Positions 31,605-39,902 of a stretch of 47,538 bases of DNA are shown in pieces. Made by a program: the position numbers and the translations under genes. The stretch is from the NCBI GenBank assembly GCA_021295915.1, contig JAGWBK010000013.1, positions 64,940 through 112,477 on the forward strand, written 5' to 3'. How positions within the stretch are numbered: position 1 is the first letter of the stretch; every line of letters starts with the position of its first letter. The notes below the pieces were generated by a model that had not been told where the DNA came from, searched no databases, and saw only the letters and a program-made list of their open reading frames with translations. This stretch comes from Dehalococcoidia bacterium. GTDB taxonomy: Bacteria > Chloroflexota > Dehalococcoidia > Lucifugimonadales > UBA1123.

Positions 31605-33800
31605 TTGGTGAGGAACGCTTCGACAGGCTCAGCGCAGGTTCTGCTCAAGAGATACTTCGGCTTCGACGAGTTCCGCCCGCTCCAGGAAGATGTCATTGAC
31701 GAGGTGATGGGCGGTCGTGACGCTGTCGTTCTGATGCCCACCGGCGGGGGCAAGTCGCTGTGCTACCAACTTCCGGCGCTCGCGCTTCCGGGCGTGACCC
31801 TGGTGGTCTCTCCATTGATTGCGCTTATGAAGGACCAGGTGGACGCGCTCAAGCGAAACGGGGTGCCGGCAGACTTCCTGAACAGCACTCAGCCAAGGGA
31901 TGAGCAGATCAGGGTCCAGAAGTCGGCGTTCCACGGTGAGACCAGGCTGCTGTACGTGGCGCCGGAGCGCATCGTTCAACCGGGTTTCCAGCAATTCTTG
32001 AACGCGATAGATATCAGCCTGATCGCCGTGGATGAGGCGCACTGCATATCTGAGTGGGGGCACGAGTTCAGGCCGGACTATCGCAACCTGCGTGTGCTGA
32101 GACACCTGAGTGAAGACTCACCGTTCATAGCGCTGACTGCGACGGCTACTGAGCAGGTCCGGGAGGACATCGAGACCCAGCTTGGGCTGCGCGATCCGGC
32201 GCGGTTCGTGGCGAGCTTCGATCGTCCTAATCTGCGGTACAGTGTGCTGCCGAACAGCGATCGGTATGACGTTCTAGTCGGTTGGCTCAGGGACAACCCG
32301 GACTCCAGTGCAATCGTGTATCGAAGCTCTCGCTCGGGTACGGAAAGCATGGTCGCTGACCTGACCGAGGACGGCATCAGCGCACTGCCCTACCACGCGG
32401 GACTCGACGACGATGTCCGGGCGAGAAACCAGGAGCGATTCGTCAGGGACGAGGCGCGAGTGATCGTAGCAACGGTCGCATTCGGTATGGGCATAGATAA
32501 GCCGGATGTGCGGATGGTCATGCACTATGAGACGCCTCGCTCGATAGAGAGGTACTACCAGGAGTCCGGACGCGCGGGACGGGATGGCCTCGAGGCTGAA
32601 TGTATCCTGTTCTATGGACATCGCGAGCGAGAGCGCGAAAGGTATCTCATAGACCGGATTGCGGATGAGACGCAGCGAATGGTCGCCGAGCAGCAGCTGA
32701 ACGCGGTCGTATCGTACTGTCAGCAGACATCCTGCAGGCGTGCCATTCTACTAAGGCATTTCGGTGAGAGTCCCAATCAAGCGAACTGTGCAAACTGCGA
32801 CAACTGCCTGTCGGACACGTTCGATGCGACCGTGATCTCCCAGAAGATACTCTCGGCAGTGATCCGTACGGGGGAGCGCTTCGGGTCTACCTACATAGCC
32901 CAGGTGCTGAGGGGGGCGAGCATTAAACGAGTCGAGGAGCTTGGGCACGACAGCCTGTCAGTGTTCGGGATTGTGGACGACTACTCTGTATCCGCGCTGA
33001 GGGAGCTGATGACCATGCTGGTAAGCCGTGGTCTGCTCGACCTGGGAGGCGAGTACCCGACGTTGTCCGTGACTCCCGAGGGGCGTGAGTTTCTCAGGAG
33101 TCGTGAAGAGATCCGCCTTCCAACACTGAATAGTCACTCGGACAGACCGTTGCGTCAGACGGTCGACCTGGAGTACGACCAAGTCCTCTTCGAGAAGCTG
33201 CGGAAGATCAGGACCCGGCTGTCGGCTGAGTTGGGTGTGCCTCCATACGTTATATTCGGCGACGCGCCGTTGAGGGAGATGGCCCACTACTACCCGCACA
33301 GCGTGGACAGCTTCTTGAAAATCAGCGGTGTTGGCCAAAAGAAGATGCAGGACTTTGGGCCAGAGTTCCTGGAGGTCATACGCAGTCACGCGGCGGACAA
33401 TGGGCTGAAGGAAGTCCCAATTGCCAGGGCCAGACCTACATCCGGCAAGCGTAAGAGAGCTACAGGTAGTGACACGCTGTCCCAGACGCGGGAGTTGGCA
33501 AGACAAGGTCATTCGCTTACATTGATTGCAGAGCTCAGGGAACTCTCACCAGTTACCATCGAGGGCCATCTTGCGGAGCTCATCGAGACCGGCACAATTT
33601 CTGATCCGAGTCCATATCTGCCTGACGAGGCCAGAATAGAAGAGATCAGATCAGCATTTGAGATACTGGGCGACGCCCCGCTGAAACCGGTCAAGGACCA
33701 TCTTGGCGACGACTTCGAATATGGGGAACTGCGGCTGGCCAGAGCCTTCCTGAGACATCAGCGAAATGTAAGTCAGCCTGAAACGGAAGAGGTCATATGA
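31605..33800 (+). CDS. recQ: ATP-dependent DNA helicase RecQ
   Basis: This 731-aa 3'-5' helicase acts in recombination and repair. It has Walker A MPTGGGKS (residues ~44-51), DEAH within AVDEAHCISEWGHEFRPDY, the TATATEQV motif, the helicase C motif VATVAFGMGIDKPDVR, motif VI YYQESGRAGRDG, a RecQ zinc-binding region with CRRAILLRHFGE and CANCDNC, an RQC winged-helix, and an HRDC-like segment (VPPYVIFGDAPLREMA). A C-terminal HTH-like tail (ELARQGHSLTLIAELRELSP) follows. The start is TTG 31605 or GTG 31608, as no ATG is in frame nearby. The first codons (NASTGSAQV) are encoded by a module B fragment. The stop overlaps the next gene by 4 nt. Confidence 0.93.
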   Translation: MVRNASTGSAQVLLKRYFGFDEFRPLQEDVIDEVMGGRDAVVLMPTGGGKSLCYQLPALALPGVTLVVSPLIALMKDQVDALKRNGVPADFLNSTQPRDEQIRVQKSAFHGETRLLYVAPERIVQPGFQQFLNAIDISLIAVDEAHCISEWGHEFRPDYRNLRVLRHLSEDSPFIALTATATEQVREDIETQLGLRDPARFVASFDRPNLRYSVLPNSDRYDVLVGWLRDNPDSSAIVYRSSRSGTESMVADLTEDGISALPYHAGLDDDVRARNQERFVRDEARVIVATVAFGMGIDKPDVRMVMHYETPRSIERYYQESGRAGRDGLEAECILFYGHRERERERYLIDRIADETQRMVAEQQLNAVVSYCQQTSCRRAILLRHFGESPNQANCANCDNCLSDTFDATVISQKILSAVIRTGERFGSTYIAQVLRGASIKRVEELGHDSLSVFGIVDDYSVSALRELMTMLVSRGLLDLGGEYPTLSVTPEGREFLRSREEIRLPTLNSHSDRPLRQTVDLEYDQVLFEKLRKIRTRLSAELGVPPYVIFGDAPLREMAHYYPHSVDSFLKISGVGQKKMQDFGPEFLEVIRSHAADNGLKEVPIARARPTSGKRKRATGSDTLSQTRELARQGHSLTLIAELRELSPVTIEGHLAELIETGTISDPSPYLPDEARIEEIRSAFEILGDAPLKPVKDHLGDDFEYGELRLARAFLRHQRNVSQPETEEVI
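31616..31638 (+). repeat. Module B fragment forming the start of the recQ coding sequence
   Basis: CGCTTCGACAGGCTCAGCGC corresponds to the core of repeat B (CCTTCGACAAGCTCAGGG) in the usual orientation. It lies within codons ~4-11 of recQ, upstream of the first conserved RecQ residues (LLKRYFGF). Confidence 0.65.
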
Positions 33801-34840
33801 AATTCAGTAACTTTCTATTCCCGCACTCCCCAACTCCAGACTCGGACTACGACGCAGTTACCGACGCGCTGCGTGAGGCGGAGCTGACCGAGGAGCTCGG
33901 GTTCGATGCCGTATGGCTGGGGGAGCATCACATCGATGGTGCGTGCGCGTATGTCGATCCGGTGACTTTTGCGGCTGCGGTGGCGGCGCGCACCCGGCGT
34001 GTGCAGATCGGGTTCGCGGCTGTGCAGATGGCGCTGCATCATCCGATCAGACTGGCCGAGGAGATCGCGCTGATAGACAACATCAGCAATGGGCGGATCA
34101 TCCTTGGTATCGGCCGGGGGACCGCCTACAACTTCTACGAATACAGAAGCTACGGCATCCCGTTCTCTGAAGCGCAGGGACGCCTCCTGGAGTCGGAAGA
34201 TATCCTGCCCAAGGCTTGGACGACGGAGAACTACCGTCACAAGGGCGAGTACTTCGACATCGATCTGCCTGTGCTCAGGCCGAAGGTGTACCAGAATCCT
34301 CACCCTCCGATGATCCGCGCGGTGGCGACCGAAGGTTCGATGGTCGAGATGGGCAAACAGGGTCGTCCCCTAATGCTCGTGGTCCAGCCGGATGACGAGA
34401 CCGAGAGACGGTTCAGCGTGTACCAGGACTCCATGCGCGACAGTGGATACGACGAGGCCCATGTGAAATGGGCCATGGAGAACTCCTGGATCTGGCGCAA
34501 TATGTACGTCGCTGAAAACGATGCCGACGCCGAACGGGTCGCAACGCGGGTACACGTGGCAGGCAGAACGCATATCAATGAGACCCGGCTCAAGCTCAAC
34601 ACGGCCGAGGAGATGTCGTCGGTCAGCACGGGCCTTGCTGACCCGAGGTTCAGGGTCGAAAACAGCATGATATTCGGCTCGCCCGACACTGTGGCCAAGC
34701 GCATCGAGCGGCTGCAGGGAATTGGCATCGGTGGTCTGATCCTGCAGTTCAGGGTGGGGCCGATGTCGTGGGAGGACAACGAGGCGAGTCTCAGGCTGTT
34801 CGCGAACGAGGTGATGCCAAGGTTCAGGGCAGCGACGTGA
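33797..34840 (+). CDS. LLM-class flavin-dependent monooxygenase
   Basis: This 347-aa luciferase-like enzyme has EELGFDAVWLGEHHIDGACAY (residues ~33-53, with the EHH motif), RTRRVQIGFAAVQMALHHPIRLAEEIALID, SNGRIILGIGRGTAYNFYEY (phosphate loop), and a C-terminal FGSPDTVAKRIERLQGIGIGGLILQF. These are standard LLM/alkanal-monooxygenase-like features, and FMN as cofactor is inferred. It starts in the overlap ATGA with recQ and its own stop overlaps the GTG of the MFS gene, so translation of all three is probably coupled. The substrate is unknown. Detoxification or catabolism of a small aldehyde or hydrocarbon is possible. Confidence 0.88.
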   Translation: MKFSNFLFPHSPTPDSDYDAVTDALREAELTEELGFDAVWLGEHHIDGACAYVDPVTFAAAVAARTRRVQIGFAAVQMALHHPIRLAEEIALIDNISNGRIILGIGRGTAYNFYEYRSYGIPFSEAQGRLLESEDILPKAWTTENYRHKGEYFDIDLPVLRPKVYQNPHPPMIRAVATEGSMVEMGKQGRPLMLVVQPDDETERRFSVYQDSMRDSGYDEAHVKWAMENSWIWRNMYVAENDADAERVATRVHVAGRTHINETRLKLNTAEEMSSVSTGLADPRFRVENSMIFGSPDTVAKRIERLQGIGIGGLILQFRVGPMSWEDNEASLRLFANEVMPRFRAAT

Positions 34841-36477
34841 GGGGCAACCCTCGTAGCCAGACTACTCCCGGGGCAGGCAGTGCTGCCGATCAGTCGGTAG
34901 CGCAGGAATTCGTCCAGCTTCCGACACGTCAGATCGTTCTCACGATGTTTGGCGTGATGCTGGCGATGTTCCTGGCCTCGCTTGACCAGACGGTTGTAGC
35001 AACCGCCATGCCGCGGATCATCGCCGATCTCGGCGGGTTCGACCGATTCACGTGGGTGACGACGGCGTACCTGGTGGCGTCCACGACAGCCGTGCCGATC
35101 GTTGGTCGACTGACGGACATTCACGGGCGCAAGATCTTCTACGTGGCCGGGATAGTCGTCTTTCTCATCGGATCGGTGCTCGCGGGCTTTAGCCAGACGA
35201 TGAACCAGCTGATCGTGTTCCGCGCGGTCCAGGGACTGGGCGGCGGCATCATCATGGTGAACAGCTTCACGGCCATCGCCGACCTGTTCCCACCAGAGAC
35301 CCGGGGCAAGTACCAGGGGTTCATCGGCGTCGTGTTCGGATTGTCGTCGGTCATAGGACCGACTCTTGGCGGCTTCATCACGGACAACATCTCCTGGAAC
35401 TGGGTGTTCTTCATAAACGTGCCGATTGGCGTCCCGGTGCTGCTGCTGATCGCGTTCCTGTTCCCTGCTATCAAGCCGGAGGTCGAGAACCGTAGGCACG
35501 ACTACGCGGGCATGGTCACGCTGGTGCTTGCCGTGGTGCCGATCCTGCTGGCGCTGTCATGGGGCGGCGTGCAGTATGGGTGGGCGTCGCCTCAGGTCGT
35601 CGGGCTGCTGGTAATTGGTGTGGTCATGGTCGCGGCGTTCATCACGATAGAGTACAGAAGCGACTCGCCGATCATGCCACTCGAGATCTACCGCAACCGG
35701 ATGGTGGCGGTGTCTCTGATCGTCACGTTCTTCACCGGGTTCGGCATGTTCGGGGGGATCATCTTTATTCCGCTGTTCTTCCAGGGCGTGCTGGGGGCGT
35801 CGGCAACCAGCAGTGGAAGCTTCCTCACACCGATGATGCTGGGGATTGTGGTTGGCGCGACACTTTCTGGGCAGTTGCTCGCGCGAACGGGGCTGCGCTA
35901 CCGAGTATTCGGACTTGGGGGCGTAGCGTTTATGACCGCAGGGCTGTTCCTGGTGTCCACGATGGACGAGAACACGTCGTTTGCTCGTGCGGTGGTGTAC
36001 ATAGTGATAATGGGAGCTGGGCTGGGATCGACGTTCCCGACGTTCACACTGTCAGTGCAGAACTCCATACCATACAGGCTCATGGGCACGGCGACCTCGG
36101 CGTTGCAGTTCTTCAGGTCGATCGGCGGGATGCTCGGGCTGGCGCTGCTCGGCGCGGTGATGGCAAACCGGTTCGCATCGAAGCTGGATCAGTCTCTGCC
36201 GGACTCCGTTAGCAACGTGCTGCCTCCAGAGCGAATCGAGGCCATGAAGGAGAACCCTCAGGCGCTCGTCGACCCGTCCGCGCTGGCAGACTTACAGGCG
36301 CGATTCACGGGGCCGGAAGGTCAGCAGATGGCTGAACAGTTCCTGAACGCGCTCAAGTCGTCGCTCTCAGGGGCCATCAGCGATGTGTTCACGGTCAGTG
36401 TGGTCCTTGTCGCGATCGCGCTGGTGGCGACTCTGTTCCTCAAGGTGCCTGAAACAGGCAGGGCGCGCGACGCCTGA
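34837..36477 (+). CDS. MFS drug/solute efflux transporter (DHA2, EmrB/QacA family)
   Basis: This 546-aa inner-membrane transporter has about 14 predicted transmembrane helices. After a short cytoplasmic N-terminus come MFGVMLAMFLASLDQTVVAT (TM1, with the LDxT motif of DHA2), motif A GRLTDIHGRK, AVQGLGGGIIM, and motif C-like GLSSVIGPTLGGFITD. A long cytoplasmic or periplasmic loop with PDSVSNVLPPERIEAMKENP lies before the last helix. Proton-driven export of drugs or metabolites is likely. I start it at GTG 34837 (overlap GTGA with the LLM stop) rather than at an upstream in-frame start that would overlap the LLM gene by more than 70 bp. A TlpA-like gene follows after 15 bp. Confidence 0.9.
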   Translation: MRGNPRSQTTPGAGSAADQSVAQEFVQLPTRQIVLTMFGVMLAMFLASLDQTVVATAMPRIIADLGGFDRFTWVTTAYLVASTTAVPIVGRLTDIHGRKIFYVAGIVVFLIGSVLAGFSQTMNQLIVFRAVQGLGGGIIMVNSFTAIADLFPPETRGKYQGFIGVVFGLSSVIGPTLGGFITDNISWNWVFFINVPIGVPVLLLIAFLFPAIKPEVENRRHDYAGMVTLVLAVVPILLALSWGGVQYGWASPQVVGLLVIGVVMVAAFITIEYRSDSPIMPLEIYRNRMVAVSLIVTFFTGFGMFGGIIFIPLFFQGVLGASATSSGSFLTPMMLGIVVGATLSGQLLARTGLRYRVFGLGGVAFMTAGLFLVSTMDENTSFARAVVYIVIMGAGLGSTFPTFTLSVQNSIPYRLMGTATSALQFFRSIGGMLGLALLGAVMANRFASKLDQSLPDSVSNVLPPERIEAMKENPQALVDPSALADLQARFTGPEGQQMAEQFLNALKSSLSGAISDVFTVSVVLVAIALVATLFLKVPETGRARDA

Positions 36478-36492
36478 TGCTTCACACATAAG

Positions 36493-37116
36493 ATGAGCAC
36501 GCGCTGGAAGTTTATTTCAATCGCGATCTTCAGTCTGCTGGTACTCGCTCTCTTTGCGACACTGGCGTACGGGCTGTCGAACAGATCACCGGCGACGGGT
36601 CGCAGCGGGATAACGAGGGTCGGGAAGCCGGCTCCTGACTTCGCGATGCGGCTGCTGGATGTGGATCCGGCAAGCTCACCAGAGGACGGCGAGTTCAGGC
36701 TGTCAGATCACGAAGGAAGCCCGGTTGTCATCAACTTCTGGGCCTCGTGGTGTCCCCCGTGCAGGCAGGAGTCGCCGTCGTTCGAGCGGCTATGGCGGCG
36801 GTATCAGGATACGGGCATCCAGTTCGTTGGCGTGGACATACAGGATGCAGTCTCGGACGCCGAGGCGTACGTGCGCGAGTTCGGTCTCACGTTCCCCAAC
36901 GGGGTGGACCCTGACGGAGCGATCACCGTCGAGTACGGGGTGATCGGGCTGCCGGTCACGTTCTTTATTGGCTCCTCAGGTGTCGTAGAGGGCAGGTGGG
37001 TCGGGGCGATTCCTGAAGACAAGCTGGAGGAGTGGGTGGAGATGCTGCTTGCGGACTCCGGCCCGAGTGGGGAGGCCGAGGGTCGTACTGAGGGGGCTTT
37101 CCAGCAGTTGCAGTGA
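36493..37116 (+). CDS. Membrane-anchored thioredoxin-like protein (TlpA/ResA family)
   Basis: This 207-aa protein has an N-terminal membrane anchor (FISIAIFSLLVLALFATLAYGL, ~7-28), a linker, then a thioredoxin fold starting VGKPAPDFAMRLLD. INFWASWCPPCRQESPSF carries the redox-active Cys87-Pro-Pro-Cys90. GIQFVGVDIQDAVSDAEAYVREFGLTFPN and IGLPVTFFIGSSG (cis-Pro loop) complete the TlpA/ResA pattern. It would act on the outer face of the membrane in disulfide reduction, for example in cytochrome c maturation. No ccm/ccs genes are in the window. It ends an apparent recQ-LLM-MFS-TlpA operon. Confidence 0.9.
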   Translation: MSTRWKFISIAIFSLLVLALFATLAYGLSNRSPATGRSGITRVGKPAPDFAMRLLDVDPASSPEDGEFRLSDHEGSPVVINFWASWCPPCRQESPSFERLWRRYQDTGIQFVGVDIQDAVSDAEAYVREFGLTFPNGVDPDGAITVEYGVIGLPVTFFIGSSGVVEGRWVGAIPEDKLEEWVEMLLADSGPSGEAEGRTEGAFQQLQ

Positions 37117-37162
37117 TGTACACTGTAGGCTCAATGCAGTGCCGCGTGAGAGGCGAATTGCG

Positions 37163-37474
37163 ATGACGCAGAAGATCAAGAGACAGGTGTATATAGATTC
37201 GGAGCAGGACGAGGGTCTGAGGAAGCTCGCCGAGGTGCTGGGAATCAGCGAGGATGAGTTGATTGAGCGCGCGATTTGCACGTACATCGACGACGGAGAC
37301 CATAAGGTCAAGAGTGAGACCAATCGCCTGTCGGATCGCAGATCATGGCTCAAGGAGATCGAGTTCATGAAGAGCCGGCTCGAAGGCCGGTCGATCGGGG
37401 ATGGCTATCCTCATCGGCTCACGAGAGAAGAAATGTACGATGAGATAATGAGAGAGCGGGGCCTCTACCGTTAA
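37163..37474 (+). CDS. Ribbon-helix-helix-like antitoxin (type II)
   Basis: This 103-aa protein has an N-terminal RHH-like region: IKRQVYIDSEQDEGLRKLAEVLGISEDELIERAI (residues ~5-38), i.e. a basic beta-strand, a first helix, a turn and a second helix. The C-terminal half is charged and helical (DRRSWLKEIEFMKSR, EEMYDEIMRERG), as expected for a toxin-neutralising tail. The ATG at 37163 (GAGAGGCG upstream) is preferred over a further-upstream in-frame start that overlaps the TlpA gene. The stop overlaps the PIN gene start by 1 nt (TAATG), the usual layout of VapBC operons. It is expected to autorepress its promoter. Confidence 0.8.
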   Translation: MTQKIKRQVYIDSEQDEGLRKLAEVLGISEDELIERAICTYIDDGDHKVKSETNRLSDRRSWLKEIEFMKSRLEGRSIGDGYPHRLTREEMYDEIMRERGLYR

Positions 37475-37905
37475 TGGTTCTGGTGGACACGAATATTCTG
37501 GTCTACGCATACGACCCTGGAGACGAGCGTAAAACCAGACGGGCCATTGAAGTGCTCACACAACTCGAACTCAGCAAGCGTGGAGTGCTATCAACGCAGA
37601 TCCTGAACGAATTCTTCAATACCGTCACACGAAATATCCCCAATCCGATTGAACTCTCCAGTGCGCGCGTGACGGTGCAGCGGTTTATCGAGCATTGGGA
37701 AATCGTACCAGTCACGACGGACGTCGTACAGGAAGGGATGAGGGGAGCGGTAGAGCATCAACTCGCATTTTGGGACAGCCTGATCTGGGCCGCGGCCAAG
37801 CTGAACGGAGTCGACACGATTCTTACCGAAGACTTCAGCCATGGACAAGTTGTAGAAGGCGTTCGGATAGTCAATCCATTCTTGGGTGAAGTCCCACCAC
37901 CATAG
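37474..37905 (+). CDS. PIN-domain toxin (VapC-like)
   Basis: This 143-aa PIN-domain protein is a likely RNase. The acidic active-site residues are visible: D5 in VLVDTNILVYAY, E46 in QILNEFFNT, D101 in AFWDSLIWAAAKL and D120 in ILTEDFSHG. Known VapC toxins cleave tRNA or rRNA, and the target here is unknown. Its start overlaps the antitoxin stop, giving a coupled toxin-antitoxin pair. A strong intrinsic terminator follows 24 bp after the stop, so this is the end of a transcription unit. Confidence 0.88.
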   Translation: MVLVDTNILVYAYDPGDERKTRRAIEVLTQLELSKRGVLSTQILNEFFNTVTRNIPNPIELSSARVTVQRFIEHWEIVPVTTDVVQEGMRGAVEHQLAFWDSLIWAAAKLNGVDTILTEDFSHGQVVEGVRIVNPFLGEVPPP

Positions 37906-37929
37906 TTAAAGAAGAGATTCAACAAACAG

Positions 37930-37957
37930 GGGCGGCTCTGGGAGCCGCCCCGTTTTG
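37930..37957 (+). terminator. Rho-independent terminator
   Basis: GGGGCGGCTC-TGG-GAGCCGCCCC is a perfect 10-bp GC-rich stem with a 3-nt loop, followed by GTTTT. It lies between the convergent PIN toxin and TPP-enzyme genes. On the minus strand the hairpin is followed by CTGTTTGTTG, so it could work in both directions. Confidence 0.85.
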
Positions 37958-37974
37958 AGTCTGTCAGTGACGGA

Positions 37975-39588
37975 CTAGAACCTGGACTTCTTGGCCTCGA
38001 AGTTGGAGTGGACGTCGATGATGACCGTCTTGCCGTCGGCGTTGTGCTGCTGGGCGTCTATGAGCGCCTGCTTCATGATGCCTACTCCGCCGAAGGACTC
38101 GGCCACGTTAGCGTAGTTGCCCGTCATCTCGGTGACGCCAAACTGCGTCCGGGCCGTCGGGTAGCCGCCCGGGTAGGTCGCCATGCCGCCGTTGTTGAGC
38201 ACGACCGTCGTAATCGGAGCGCCTGAGCGCTGCGCGGTCTCGGTGTCGAGGCCGGACATGCCGAACGCGCCGTCGCCCATGAGGTTCAGGCAGAACTTGT
38301 CTGGGCTGGCCAGCTTGGAGCCGATCATCAGCGGAATGCCGAAGCCGAGGTGGGTGGTCTTCCCCCAGCCGACGTAGCCGTGAGGCGTGGTGGCTTCGTA
38401 GAACGGGATGATCGAGTCGCGGGGCGCGCCCGCGTCGTGGGTAACGACCGACCTGGACTTGTCCAGAGTCGTGTTGATCTCGTGGATGACGCGGTAGGTG
38501 TTGATCGGTACCTCGTCCGACTGGAGCAGCGGAGTCCACTCCTCCATCCACTTCTCCCTCTCGGCGGCGATCCGGTCGCGCACGCCGGTGTTCCTGGGAG
38601 TCTCGCCGATGGCGGCCTTGACCTCGTCAATGACCATTGCGAGGGTCTCCTTGGAGTCACCCGGAAGTCCTACGTCGACGCTCTCCTGCTTGTTTATGTC
38701 ATCGACATTGTCTGTGTTCTGGATTAGCACCTTGCCTGCGGGAATGGGCTGGCCGTAGCCGGTGTGGGTGAGGCTGGAGCCGATGGCGAACAGCACGTCG
38801 GATTCAAGCAGCCACTTGCGCGCGGGCCAGGTCGTCGCACCGGAGCCGGCCCCGAGAGACAGCGGGTGCGTCTCAGGGAAGGCGCTCTTGCCCTGCATGG
38901 TGGTGTACACGGGCACGTCGAGCAGCTCGGCGAGCTCCATGAGCTCATCGGTCGCGTCGCCGAAGAGCACGCCTCCGCCAGCCCAAAGCACCGGGTTGTT
39001 GGCTTCGAGAAGGAGCTTGACGGCGTCCTTAACGTCCGAGCGTGAAGGCGCGGACATCGAGCGGCCCGGCGATCTGTAGTTCTCGGTGATCCCTTCGGGC
39101 ACGTCGGCGGCCATCACGTCTGCTGGAGTCTCAACGGTGACAGGTCCGCCGCGTCCATTGCGGAGCGCATGGAAGGCGCGGCGCATTGCGTTGCCTATCT
39201 CGCTGGGTGTGAGGATTACCTCAGTCTGCTTGGAGATCGGAGCGTACGCACGAGCGGGGGAGAAGTTGGGCCTGATGTTCCAGGCGGCAAGTCCGGTGCC
39301 TCCAGGAATCAGCAGTACCGGGACGTTGTCGCCGAACGCCTGCGCGATGCCGCCCATAGCGTTCTCGGCACCAGAGGCGCCCTGGGTGATTACAACGCCA
39401 AACTTCTGCCGGTTACTTGCCCGGCTGAAGCCGTCCGCGGCCATGACAGCGCCGCGTTCATGCCTGAACATGATGGTGCGAATGCCCTCCTGGGCAACGG
39501 ACTCGATCAGGTTATTCGATGGGTAACAGGCCACCCACTCGACGCCTTCGAGCTTGAGGATTCGAGCTATTGCAGAAAATCCGTCCAC
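37975..39588 (-). CDS. Thiamine-pyrophosphate-dependent enzyme (acetolactate-synthase-like)
   Basis: This 537-aa enzyme has the three-domain TPP-enzyme layout. The N-terminal PYR domain has VEWVACYPSNNLIES and FRHERGAVMAADGFSRAS (E44 is the TPP-activating Glu). The central domain (DVKDAVKLLLEANNPVLWAGGGVLF) resembles an FAD/ADP-binding fold. The C-terminal PP domain has NLMGDGAFGMSGLDTETAQR and VVLNNGG (the GDG-N motif). It could be a decarboxylase, carboligase or oxalyl-CoA decarboxylase-like enzyme. The relatives I recall are mostly uncharacterised in this phylum. It starts at GTG 39588 with AAGGAG 6 nt upstream. No small regulatory ilvN-type subunit is adjacent, so a biosynthetic acetolactate synthase is less likely. 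Confidence 0.85.
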   Translation of the reverse strand: MDGFSAIARILKLEGVEWVACYPSNNLIESVAQEGIRTIMFRHERGAVMAADGFSRASNRQKFGVVITQGASGAENAMGGIAQAFGDNVPVLLIPGGTGLAAWNIRPNFSPARAYAPISKQTEVILTPSEIGNAMRRAFHALRNGRGGPVTVETPADVMAADVPEGITENYRSPGRSMSAPSRSDVKDAVKLLLEANNPVLWAGGGVLFGDATDELMELAELLDVPVYTTMQGKSAFPETHPLSLGAGSGATTWPARKWLLESDVLFAIGSSLTHTGYGQPIPAGKVLIQNTDNVDDINKQESVDVGLPGDSKETLAMVIDEVKAAIGETPRNTGVRDRIAAEREKWMEEWTPLLQSDEVPINTYRVIHEINTTLDKSRSVVTHDAGAPRDSIIPFYEATTPHGYVGWGKTTHLGFGIPLMIGSKLASPDKFCLNLMGDGAFGMSGLDTETAQRSGAPITTVVLNNGGMATYPGGYPTARTQFGVTEMTGNYANVAESFGGVGIMKQALIDAQQHNADGKTVIIDVHSNFEAKKSRF

Positions 39589-39710
39589 TTAATTCTCCTT
39601 TCGTTTCCGAGCAGGGCACGCCCTGCACCCGCAAATGGGCGGGTCAATCTCAGTTTGCTGAAATGCACGGGTAGGATACTTGAAACCCGTAGGAGCGGCA
39701 ACCGAAACGC

Positions 39711-39853
39711 CAGGAGTGACTGGAGAGGAGTTAGGAGTGAGAGTCTCGCGTGTCGCTCCTTCGTGCTAGTATCGCCGGACAGTAGGAGACGGGGATGTAG
39801 ACCAACGAGTCGTTTGTATGCGAACTCTGGGTCCCGGCCTTCGCCGGAACGAC
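39711..39853 (+). repeat. Intergenic repeat: modules E and C
   Basis: E (AGGAGTGACTGGAGAGGAG, then TTAGGAGTGAGAG) at ~39711-39741 and C (TCTGGGTCCCGGCCTTCGCCGGAACGACG) at ~39825-39853 lie between the divergent TPP-enzyme and amidohydrolase genes. A short GCACGCCC/CCCGC-rich stretch follows the TPP start. Nothing else is recognised from 39589 to 39902. Confidence 0.82.
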
Positions 39854-39902
39854 GATCTGCAAAATACATGCCTCTGCCCGTCGGATAGGAGGGAATGCAG
39901 GA

